Source: DASSNU01 sp035701265
GTDB taxonomy: Bacteria > Gemmatimonadota > Gemmatimonadetes > Gemmatimonadales > Gemmatimonadaceae
Direction: 5' to 3'
Assembly: GCA_035701265.1 (NCBI GenBank)
Contig: DASSNU010000020.1
Location: 310,001-374,000, forward strand
Length of the DNA stretch: 64,000 nucleotides
Below the pieces are notes generated by a model that saw nothing but the letters and a program-made list of their open reading frames with translations, had not been told where the DNA came from and searched no databases. Positions 40,495-47,134 of the stretch are shown piece by piece; position 1 is the stretch's first letter, and every line of letters begins with the position of its first letter. The translations under genes were made by a program, and so were the position numbers.

Positions 40495-40502
40495 CAAATA
40501 TA
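40495..40502 (-). promoter_or_regulatory. Putative -10 element of the ruvB-queA-tgt operon
   Basis: On the minus strand TATATTTG (40502-40495), identical to the element before yebC, lies about 80 nt upstream of ruvB ATG 40415. It would start transcription near 40489 with a leader of about 75 nt. No good -35 is seen at 16-18 nt. The 133-nt gap (40416-40548) is AT-richer here than its surroundings. Confidence 0.4.
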
Positions 40503-40548
40503 CACCGAAGCGCGCACCGCGTGGCGATGCGCGGAGCTCAGCTCCCGC

Positions 40549-41802
40549 TCATCGCGCCTCGGGCAACTCCGGCCTGGGGAGCTCGGCGCGATCCGCGTGA
40601 TCGCTGGCACTCGCCGCCAATGCGCTCAGACGTCTCGACGCCGCATCGAGCGTCTCCAACCGCTTGCAGAAGGCGAAGCGCACCTGCGTGCGGCCGAGCG
40701 CGGGATCGTGGTAGAAGCTGGATCCGGGGACGGGTGCGACGCCGATCTCGCGCGTGAGCCAGCGTGCGAAGGCCGTGTCCGCGCCGATCTCTGTGCCGGA
40801 GTGCGCATCGCTCGGCATGGCAGCGGCGACGGCGGAGAAATCGGCCAGGATGTAGTACGCGCCCTCGGGGAGGGTGAAGCGGAAGCCGGCATCCGCCAAC
40901 CCGGCGGCGAGCAGGTCGCGCCGCGTGTGGTATTCCATGGCGAGCGCGTTGTAGTACGCCGCGTCGAACGCCATTCCCACCGCGCCCGCGGCCTGCAACG
41001 GCGCCGGTGCACCGACGGTGAGAAAGTCGTGCACCTTGCGGATGTGCTGCGACAGCGTGGGCGGCGCGATGGCGTACCCCAATCGCCACCCGGTACAACT
41101 GAACGTCTTGGAGAGTCCGGAGATGGTGACCGTGCGCTCCCGCATTCCTGGAAAGGTGGCCAGCGGATGATGGTGCCCGGCGTACGTGATGTGCTCGTAG
41201 ATCTCGTCGGTGAGCGCCCACACGTCGTGCTCCACGCAGAGCGCGGCGATGTCCGACAGCTCGTCGCGCGAGAGCACGCGCCCCGTGGGGTTGTGCGGCG
41301 TGTTCACGACGATCGCCGCGGTGCGCGGACCGAAGGCAGCGCGCAGGCGATCGGGGTCGATGCGCCAATGCGGAGGCTCGAGCGGGACGAACACCGGTGT
41401 GGCACCGGCGAGGATGGCATCCGGGCCGTAGTTCTCGTAGAACGGCTCCAGGATGATGACCTCATCGCCGCGCTCGAAGAGCGCGAGGAACACCGCGGCC
41501 ATGGCTTCGGTGGCGCCGCAGGTGACGGTGATCTCGCGATCCGGATCGACGTCCAGGTCGTACCAGCGGCGATACTTCTCCGCGATCGCCATGCGCAGCG
41601 CGCTCGCTCCCCACGTGACCGCGTACTGATTGATGTCGCCGCGGATGGCGGTGCACGCGGCTTCCTTCATGGGCGCCGGCATGGGGAAGTCGGGAAAGCC
41701 CTGCGCCAGGTTGATCGCCTCGTGCTGCGCGGCGATCCGCGTCATCTCGCGGATCACCGACTCGGTGAAGGTGCGCGTGCGCTGGGCGTGTGGGGGACGC
41801 AT
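40549..41802 (-). CDS. Pyridoxal-phosphate aminotransferase, class I/II
   Basis: 417 aa fold-type I aminotransferase. Features: INLAQGFPDFPMPAPMKEAA and YAVTWGASALRMAIAEKY at the start, VTCGATEAMAAVFLAL, VVNTPHNPTGRVL, LTDEIYEHITYAG, and the PLP Schiff-base Lys in ISGLSKTFSCTGWRLGYAI, ending with VRFAFCKRLETL. It resembles the kynurenine/methionine aminotransferase branch (KAT, YbdL-like). Substrate uncertain. It begins 4 nt after the restriction-endonuclease stop, yet has normal high-GC codon use, so it is a host-like gene adjoining the cassette. Confidence 0.92.
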   Translation of the reverse strand: MRPPHAQRTRTFTESVIREMTRIAAQHEAINLAQGFPDFPMPAPMKEAACTAIRGDINQYAVTWGASALRMAIAEKYRRWYDLDVDPDREITVTCGATEAMAAVFLALFERGDEVIILEPFYENYGPDAILAGATPVFVPLEPPHWRIDPDRLRAAFGPRTAAIVVNTPHNPTGRVLSRDELSDIAALCVEHDVWALTDEIYEHITYAGHHHPLATFPGMRERTVTISGLSKTFSCTGWRLGYAIAPPTLSQHIRKVHDFLTVGAPAPLQAAGAVGMAFDAAYYNALAMEYHTRRDLLAAGLADAGFRFTLPEGAYYILADFSAVAAAMPSDAHSGTEIGADTAFARWLTREIGVAPVPGSSFYHDPALGRTQVRFAFCKRLETLDAASRRLSALAASASDHADRAELPRPELPEAR

Positions 41803-41806
41803 TCGC

Positions 41807-42421
41807 CTATGGCGCGATTCCGATCAGAACAAGGGGCACCGCTGGGGTCGATCGACCTTGTCGCACAAGGTTGTACAGTTCGGCTTCATAATAAGGGACG
41901 CCAGAGGACATGGCATTCTGCAGTTCCTTCATGGGGAGTATTTCGATGCCTACATCAATCTTTCGGCCCACGAAGAATGCGACGTGTTTCACGAAGAGGT
42001 CGTATGCCACAAACGCATACTTACCAAATTGGACTTCGATGTGAATACGGTCTTTGACGAAATCAGTCTGGTTGTAGGAGAAGATCGGTGTCTTCCCAGC
42101 TGCAAAAATTGCGCTGCGTTGTTCGTCCGGTGACATGCTGAGCGTCTGGAGGATGAGCTCTGCGTCACTAGTGACCCAGTAAGACACGCGATCTTCCATC
42201 CAACCGAGGGCGGCCAGTGATTCGTGAAACGCCTTATTGAGTGCGACGGGACTATACAGCAGTCCCTGTCGTGCCTTGCGCGCTTCTCGCGACTTCTTGG
42301 TGCGACACGCGGCGGCGTCAATGCCCTGTATGACCTGCTGGATCTCGTGCCAGACAGATGGGTGATGAACTACGATGTGCTCGCGACCGTTGAGATGTGA
42401 GTAAACCTCGACGACTCTCAC
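41807..42421 (-). CDS. Type II restriction endonuclease, BglII/BstYI family
   Basis: 204 aa from GTG 42421 (GTGA overlap with the methyltransferase). The start MRVVEVYSHLNGREHI and the end VPLVLIGIAP fit, in my recollection, the BstYI branch of the BglII/BstYI family. The catalytic core NQTDFVKDRIHIEVQFGKY has the family's D-x8-E-x-Q arrangement (D120, E129, Q131), where Gln replaces the usual Lys. I therefore infer cleavage at RGATCY or a related GATC-centred hexamer. GC content is far below the neighbours (26 of 60 bases at 42001-42060), consistent with acquisition. Appears intact. Confidence 0.9.
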   Translation of the reverse strand: MRVVEVYSHLNGREHIVVHHPSVWHEIQQVIQGIDAAACRTKKSREARKARQGLLYSPVALNKAFHESLAALGWMEDRVSYWVTSDAELILQTLSMSPDEQRSAIFAAGKTPIFSYNQTDFVKDRIHIEVQFGKYAFVAYDLFVKHVAFFVGRKIDVGIEILPMKELQNAMSSGVPYYEAELYNLVRQGRSTPAVPLVLIGIAP

Positions 42422-43287
42422 GCGTGCCCCCCCCGGGGCAGGGTGGGGTCGTAAACAGGTCGGCCCATGGGCCGCGTGCGGAGCGTTCCGCTCCGCAATG
42501 CATGCACGCGCTCCCATGCGACTCGCACGTATTGCTCCTCGCTGTCACAACCGTAGCCTATGCGTCCATTCTTGATCGCGGCAATCACCGACGTGCCAAC
42601 TCCCATGTATGGATCGAGTACAGCATCGCCGCGCTCTGTGAGTGCGAGCACGAGACGCTCGACGAGTTCCACGGGGAACTGGCATGGGTGGATGGTTTTC
42701 TCGACATGATTGCTCTTGACGTTTGGGATTACCCAGACGTCCCCAGGGTTCTTGCCGAGCGGATTGCCGGACAGCTGTCCCTTCTTCGGCCCCTTGAATG
42801 CTTTCTTGTTGGGGTACTTGGATGGAACGCGGATTGGATCCAGGTTGAACACGTACTCGCGTCCCTTCGAGAACCAGAGGATGGTCTCGTGCCGGCCAGA
42901 AAGTCGGCGTGAACAGTGTAGGCCATGCTCGAAGTGCCAAATGATCCGGTTCCGAAGTGCCAATCCATGAGACTTGAAAACCGGATAGAGGACGAGATCA
43001 AGCGGAACGACTTCTCCGTCCTTCGAAATATGGTTTCCAACCTGCCAGCAAATGGAGCCGCCCGGCCGAAGTAGGCGCACGCATTCAGCAATCACTTGCG
43101 TCTGTGTAGACAAATAGCGATCGAGGCTATGACGCTGCTCGTACTGCTTGCCGATGTTGTAGGGCGGTGAGGTCACGATCAACTGAAATTGCTCGTCCGG
43201 AAGTGGACGCATGAACGTGAGATTGTCAGCACAGGCCATCTCGACGTCGGCGTCTCTTCTGAGCAGCGTGACTGCAGTTCGACTCAT
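42418..43287 (-). CDS. Site-specific DNA methyltransferase (probably N4-cytosine), beta class
   Basis: Protective methylase of the restriction system. 289 aa from ATG 43287, which overlaps the upstream ORF stop (ATGA); an in-frame ATG 43395 would add 36 residues. Motif IV TSPPYNIGKQYE near the N-terminus and the SAM motif I DPYMGVGTSVIAA near the C-terminus define the beta order. The Ser in TSPPY points to m4C rather than m6A, as reported for BglII-type methylases. Other family features: LLRPGGSICWQVGNH, IIWHFEHGLH, HETILWFSKG, HPCQFPVELVERLV. Low GC like the endonuclease gene. Confidence 0.92.
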   Translation of the reverse strand: MSRTAVTLLRRDADVEMACADNLTFMRPLPDEQFQLIVTSPPYNIGKQYEQRHSLDRYLSTQTQVIAECVRLLRPGGSICWQVGNHISKDGEVVPLDLVLYPVFKSHGLALRNRIIWHFEHGLHCSRRLSGRHETILWFSKGREYVFNLDPIRVPSKYPNKKAFKGPKKGQLSGNPLGKNPGDVWVIPNVKSNHVEKTIHPCQFPVELVERLVLALTERGDAVLDPYMGVGTSVIAAIKNGRIGYGCDSEEQYVRVAWERVHALRSGTLRTRPMGRPVYDPTLPRGGHA

Positions 43288-43532
43288 TTGCTCATCATCC
43301 TCGTTGTCAGGACGGCTAGCGCCCGGAACCGGGAACAACGAAGGCTGGTCGACTCGAGACCCCGCGTGGGGCTTGGCCGACACTCCAAAATCCATGGCGC
43401 GCTCCGGGTGGACGGTGGTGTTACACCTCCCAAGGATCGCGCATAGGTATGCAGCCGCCCGTGCACTCGTGACATCAATTTGCTCGCCACACCGTCGAAA
43501 TCAACCGCGGCCGCCGCGTGTTCATTGGTCAC
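43284..43532 (-). CDS. 82-codon ORF between ruvA and the methyltransferase
   Basis: GTG 43532 overlaps the ruvA stop (GTGA), and the TGA overlaps the methyltransferase ATG 43287 (ATGA), so it is coupled at both ends like genuine genes in this genome. The product (82 aa, beginning MTNEHAAAAVDFDGVASKL) has no recognisable domain. The segment VHGRLHTYARSLGGVT could form a basic amphipathic helix. It may be a small regulator of the cassette, a remnant left at the insertion point, or a chance frame. If the methylase starts at 43395 instead, the two would overlap by 112 nt. Confidence 0.35.
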   Translation of the reverse strand: MTNEHAAAAVDFDGVASKLMSRVHGRLHTYARSLGGVTPPSTRSAPWILECRPSPTRGLESTSLRCSRFRALAVLTTRMMSK

Positions 43533-44131
43533 GGTGAGCGACCCGACATGAGAGCCAAGGCTGCCCGGATGATTTCTGAAGCGTCTTCTGCACGCGTGCC
43601 CGCTTCAATTGCTGCGGCAACGGCCTTCTCGGCGTCGGCCGGAGCGTATCCGAGTGATATGAGAGCTCGTAGGGCGTCGGCGGTACCGGGAGCCAAGCCC
43701 TTCGCTGTGCCTACAAAGAACTCGAAGCCCTGGAGCTTCTCCGCCAGATCGAGAATGATGCGCTCGGCGGTCTTCCGTCCCACGCGCGGCGCGCGCTGCA
43801 GTGTGGCCACGTCGCGCTCGCGCAGGGCGCGCACCACGCGCTCGGCGGAGAGCGTGGAGATCATGCCGAGTGCGAGCGATGGTCCCACGCCGCTCGCCGT
43901 GAGCAGCCGCTGAAAGACGCGCTTCTCGAGCACGGTGGAGAAGCCGAAGAGCTGCCATCCATCGTCGCGCACAACAAGGTGCGTGTGCAGCGTGGCCTCA
44001 CCCCCCGCCTGTGGCAGCGCCTCGTAGACGGCGAGGGGAATGGCCACCTCGTACGCCACCCCGCCCGCGGTGAGGATCTCCACGCGGTCGAGCTCCTTCT
44101 GCAGGATGACACCGCGAATCTGGGAGATCAC
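43529..44131 (-). CDS. ruvA: Holliday junction branch-migration protein RuvA
   Basis: Junction-binding subunit of RuvAB. 200 aa from GTG 44131 (GTGA overlap with ruvC). Start MISQIRGVILQKELDRVEI (family MIGRLRGxI), OB fold with VVRDDGWQLFGFSTVLEKRVFQRLLTASGVGPSLALGMIS, the HhH motif LQRAPRVGRKTAERIILDLAEKL, a flexible linker, and the C-terminal RuvB-binding domain (DALRALISLGYAPADAEKAV). Followed by the restriction-modification cassette, not by ruvB. Confidence 0.95.
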   Translation of the reverse strand: MISQIRGVILQKELDRVEILTAGGVAYEVAIPLAVYEALPQAGGEATLHTHLVVRDDGWQLFGFSTVLEKRVFQRLLTASGVGPSLALGMISTLSAERVVRALRERDVATLQRAPRVGRKTAERIILDLAEKLQGFEFFVGTAKGLAPGTADALRALISLGYAPADAEKAVAAAIEAGTRAEDASEIIRAALALMSGRSP

Positions 44132-44652
44132 GGAACGCGGCGGTGCGTGGAGGGGGACGATGCGTGCGCGATGCGCGGGAGGCGCGCCGACATGATGTGC
44201 GCCAGCGCCACGGCGGTTCCGTCCGAGGCGTCGTGGGGCGTGGGCGGCGTCTTGAGACGCAGCAGGCGCATCACCATGAACTGCACCTGTTCCTTGGTGG
44301 CCATCCCCGTCCCGACGACCGCCTTCTTGATCTCGGCGGGAGGATACTCGTGGATCGGAACGCCCGCCTGCGCGCCGGCCAGGAGGATGACGCCGCGCGC
44401 GTGTCCCAGGCTCACCGTCGTGCGGACGTTGCGCGCGTAGAAGATGTCCTCCACCGCCATGGCGTCCGGGGTGTGCCGGCCGAGTATTTCGCGGATGTCG
44501 GCGTAGAGCTCGTGCAGCCGGTCGGACAGGGGATGCCGTGCGTCGGTGCGGATCACGCCGCACTCCACGAGCGAGAGGGCGCCGAACGCCTCGCCCGAGA
44601 CGATGCCGTATCCGGTGATCGCGGTGCCCGGATCGATCCCCAGCACCAGCAT
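44128..44652 (-). CDS. ruvC: Crossover junction endodeoxyribonuclease RuvC
   Basis: Resolvase that cuts Holliday junctions symmetrically. 174 aa. Acidic residues of the RNase H-like site: Asp in VLGIDPGTAITGYGIV, Glu in MAVEDIFYARNVRTTVSLGHARGV, Glu/Lys in YPPAEIKKAVVGTGMATKEQV, and Asp in HDASDGTAVALAHIM. Starts 9 nt after the yebC stop. Confidence 0.96.
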   Translation of the reverse strand: MLVLGIDPGTAITGYGIVSGEAFGALSLVECGVIRTDARHPLSDRLHELYADIREILGRHTPDAMAVEDIFYARNVRTTVSLGHARGVILLAGAQAGVPIHEYPPAEIKKAVVGTGMATKEQVQFMVMRLLRLKTPPTPHDASDGTAVALAHIMSARLPRIAHASSPSTHRRVP

Positions 44653-44661
44653 GGCGCTGTC

Positions 44662-45405
44662 TCAGGCCTTCGCCATCTCGGCGACGTCGATGTCGAAGTT
44701 GCCTTCCACGTTCTGGACGTCGTCCAGTTCGTCCAGCTCATCCATCAGCTTGAGCAGCGACTCGGCCGTCTTGCCGTCCACGTGGACGGTGGTCTTGGGG
44801 ATGCTGGCCAGCTCGGCCTCGCGTACCTCGACCCCGCGCGCCTCGAGCGCGCTGCGCACGGCGTGCAGCTCGGTGGGATCGGTGGTGATCACGTACTGCT
44901 CGCCGTCGCTCTGCAGGTCCTCGGCGCCGGCTTCCAGCGCTGCCTCGAGCGTGGTGTCTTCCGCGTAGCGCGTGGCGTCGACGTAGATCTGCCCCTTCCG
45001 GTCGAACATCCACGCCACCGAGTTGCTCGTGCCCAGATTGCCGCCGCCGCGCGAGAGTCGATGCCGGACGTCGGCCACGGTGCGGTTGGGATTGTCGGTG
45101 AGCGCGTGGATCAGGAGCGCCACGCCGCCGGGGCCGTACCCCTCGTACGTGATCTCCTGGTACTCCACTCCCTCCAGCTCGCCGGTGCCCTTCTTGATGG
45201 CGCGCTCGATGTTGTCCTTGGGCATCGACGCGGCGCGGGCAGCGTCGATCGCGGTGCGCAGCCGCGGGTTTCCGGCGGGATCGCCACCCCCGGACCGGGC
45301 GGCGACGGTGATCTCACGGATGAGCTTGGTGAACAGCGCGCCGCGCTTGGCATCGGCGGCTGCCTTGTAGTGCTTGATCTGCTTCCATTTGCTGTGACCG
45401 GCCAT
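44662..45405 (-). CDS. yebC: YebC/PmpR family DNA-binding transcriptional regulator/translation factor
   Basis: 247 aa. Canonical start MAGHSKWKQIKHYKAAADAKRG, then NPRLRTAIDAARAASMPKDNIERAIKKGTGE, YEGYGPGGVALLIHALTDN and the C-terminal EALLK-like repeats. The family was described as transcription regulators near ruv genes; some members have recently been linked to relief of ribosome stalling. First gene of the yebC-ruvC-ruvA unit, with a presumed leaderless start. Confidence 0.95.
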   Translation of the reverse strand: MAGHSKWKQIKHYKAAADAKRGALFTKLIREITVAARSGGGDPAGNPRLRTAIDAARAASMPKDNIERAIKKGTGELEGVEYQEITYEGYGPGGVALLIHALTDNPNRTVADVRHRLSRGGGNLGTSNSVAWMFDRKGQIYVDATRYAEDTTLEAALEAGAEDLQSDGEQYVITTDPTELHAVRSALEARGVEVREAELASIPKTTVHVDGKTAESLLKLMDELDELDDVQNVEGNFDIDVAEMAKA

Positions 45406-45409
45406 GCGG

Positions 45410-45417
45410 CAAATATA
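45410..45417 (-). promoter_or_regulatory. Putative leaderless promoter -10 element of yebC
   Basis: TATATTTG (45417-45410) on the minus strand; its TATATT part ends 7 nt before ATG 45405, leaving no room for a ribosome binding site if transcription starts 6-7 nt downstream. The match to TATAAT is 5 of 6. No -35 consensus at 16-18 nt. Confidence 0.45.
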
Positions 45418-45451
45418 ACGCGCGAGCCCTCACGCGCACCCGCCGTCCCCG

Positions 45452-46297
45452 TCAGTCGACCATGTCCTCGAACCGCAGCCAGCGCTTGTAGTAGTACAGG
45501 TCCACGTACGAGAGTGGACCGTTGCGGTTCTTGAGGATGGCGAGCTCGGTGGCACCCTCAGGAGCACCGTCGGTGTAGAGCTCTTCGCGGTACAGCCCCA
45601 GCACGATGTCCGCGTGATGCTTCACACCGCCGGCTGCGCCGAAGTCGTCGAGCGTGGGGCGCGGATTCGGCCGCGCGCGGGTGTGCGCGGGAAGATGCGC
45701 GGTGAGGAGGACCGCCTGCCCCATCGAGAGCGCCGCTTCCTTGAGCGCCACGAGCGCATCGGCCAGCTTCTCGTCCAGCGCCGGGGCGCCGCTGGCGAGC
45801 GATTGCAGCGCGTCCACGACCACCAGCGCTCCGCGCTCCAGCTCGCGCATGACGGAGAGCACGTTGTGCGTTCCCGGCTGGTCGAACGTCTCGATGAGCG
45901 GAAGGGCGGGACGGAGACGATGGGCCGCGGCTCCCAGCGCGGCGCGCGTCTCGTCGTCCAGCGTACCGCGCCGCAAGTCGTCGATCGATGCCTTTCCCTC
46001 GATGGCGAGCGCCCGCTCGAGGATGCGCTCGCGCGTCATCTCGCCGCTCAGATAGCAGACGCGCGCGCCGGAGCCCGACGCGCGCAGCGCGATGGCGAGC
46101 GCGAGCGCCGACTTCCCCACGCCCACGTCGCCGCCCAGCACGGCCAGATCGCCGGCGCGCACGCCGCCCCCCAGGAGCCGGTCCAGGGAGGGGAATCCGG
46201 TCGCGATCGCGTCGCGCGATGCCGGTGTGCCATCCGCGCGCGCGTCGATGCTGGCGAGCAATCTGGTGAGTGGGGAAATGTCGACGGCGTCGCTCAT
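45452..46297 (-). CDS. DnaB-like ATPase domain protein (orphan RecA-fold)
   Basis: 281 aa corresponding to the C-terminal helicase domain of replicative DnaB but without the primase-binding N-terminal domain. Features: TGFPSLDRLLGGGVRAGDLAVLGG, Walker A GDVGVGKSALALAIA, YLSGEMTRERILERALA, Walker B region LVVVDALQSLA, GQAVLLTAHLP, and the C-terminal ILKNRNGP found in DnaB and KaiC/RadA relatives. It could be a DNA repair or regulatory ATPase. A possible SD (AGGTG) lies 4 nt before ATG 46297. It ends 46 nt before yebC, on the same strand. Confidence 0.85.
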   Translation of the reverse strand: MSDAVDISPLTRLLASIDARADGTPASRDAIATGFPSLDRLLGGGVRAGDLAVLGGDVGVGKSALALAIALRASGSGARVCYLSGEMTRERILERALAIEGKASIDDLRRGTLDDETRAALGAAAHRLRPALPLIETFDQPGTHNVLSVMRELERGALVVVDALQSLASGAPALDEKLADALVALKEAALSMGQAVLLTAHLPAHTRARPNPRPTLDDFGAAGGVKHHADIVLGLYREELYTDGAPEGATELAILKNRNGPLSYVDLYYYKRWLRFEDMVD

Positions 46298-46465
46298 GCG
46301 TCACCTGAAAGGCGCGATGCGGGTGGGTGGAGCGTACCCGAACGGTTGGACGCGCGGCGGGGGGGTCCCGTCACCTTGGCGCACAGGCGGCCGGGCGGCA
46401 CTGCGGAGCCCGGCACGTAGTTGTGCGGCGCCGAGCCGCGGCGCGGCCGTGCAGCGCGCCTGCGC

Positions 46466-46882
46466 TTACGACGCTGCCGCGTCCACCAGCGCGGCGGCCA
46501 GCCGGTCGATCTCCGCGCGCGACCGCGCATCCAGGTGTCGGGCGGCGGCATCGGCGAGCGCGCGGAGCGGTGCGGCGACATCCGCGGGGGCGGGGGCCGA
46601 GCCCGTGGCGGCGACCAGTCGCGAGAGCGGCGTGCGCAGCCCGGCGGGGAGGGTGAGCGAGGAAAGCCACTGTCGGGCGGCGACGGCGCGACGCGCGCGG
46701 GCACTCGCGGGGAGAAGCATTGGCGGGATCATGGCCGCAGCCAGGCGAACCGCGACCAGGCACGCGAGCGCCACCTCGCGCTGCCCTCCCACCGCGGCGC
46801 GCCCCGCCTGCTCGGCGAGCGCCCGGCCGGGGAATCGGTGTGGAGCGAGCGAGTAGGGGACAGCGGCGGGAGGGGTAGGCAC
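46466..46882 (-). CDS. Hypothetical alanine-rich protein
   Basis: 138 aa from GTG 46882. Ala/Arg-rich and largely helical (LACLVAVRLAAAMIPPMLL, ADAAARHLDARSRAEIDRLAAALVD). No recognised domain. The start was chosen because a TAGATT hexamer (46895-46890) ends 8 nt upstream, matching the leaderless pattern; the frame itself is open to 47110. Divergent from the PorX-like gene across 252 nt. The 168 nt between its stop and the DnaB-like gene contain no gene I can support. Confidence 0.5.
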   Translation of the reverse strand: MPTPPAAVPYSLAPHRFPGRALAEQAGRAAVGGQREVALACLVAVRLAAAMIPPMLLPASARARRAVAARQWLSSLTLPAGLRTPLSRLVAATGSAPAPADVAAPLRALADAAARHLDARSRAEIDRLAAALVDAAAS

Positions 46883-46889
46883 GCGCCGG

Positions 46890-46895
46890 AATCTA
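46890..46895 (-). promoter_or_regulatory. Putative -10 element of the hypothetical gene
   Basis: TAGATT on the minus strand ends 8 nt before GTG 46882, the same spacing and hexamer as at the adenosyltransferase gene. No clear -35. Confidence 0.35.
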
Positions 46896-47098
46896 GGTCT
46901 CCGCGTGCGCGACGCCAGGAACGCTTGCGCCGCCCAAGCGAGATCTCGATCGGCACCGATGCCGCTCTGTGCGCGAACGCCTCCCCGTGCGCGCGGAGCC
47001 GGCGCGCTGCCGTGCGCACACAGTGGCCGAGCAGCGCACGGAGCCGCCGCCGCGCGCGCGGCCTGCAGAGTGTGATCTGCATCGCACACGCAATCGTG

Positions 47099-47127
47099 TT
47101 GCCCGTCCATCTACCCGTCCCTACATT
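47099..47127 (+). promoter_or_regulatory. Putative leaderless promoter of the PorX-like operon
   Basis: TTGCCC (47099-47104, 4 of 6) and TACATT (47122-47127, 4 of 6) are separated by exactly 17 nt. TACATT ends 8 nt before ATG 47135, so transcription should begin at or next to the start codon. Confidence 0.5.
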
Positions 47128-47134
47128 CCGCACG

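Noticed and set aside
42397..42912. 171-codon plus-strand frame opposite the restriction-modification genes
   Set aside because: Antisense to the intact methylase/endonuclease frames; no known domain.
46294..46465. Minus-strand frame ending with a 4-nt overlap (ATGA) at the DnaB-like start
   Set aside because: The overlap is tempting, but the part outside the neighbouring gene offers only GTG starts giving about 40 residues of Arg/Pro/Ser-rich sequence with no SD. I do not think it is a gene.
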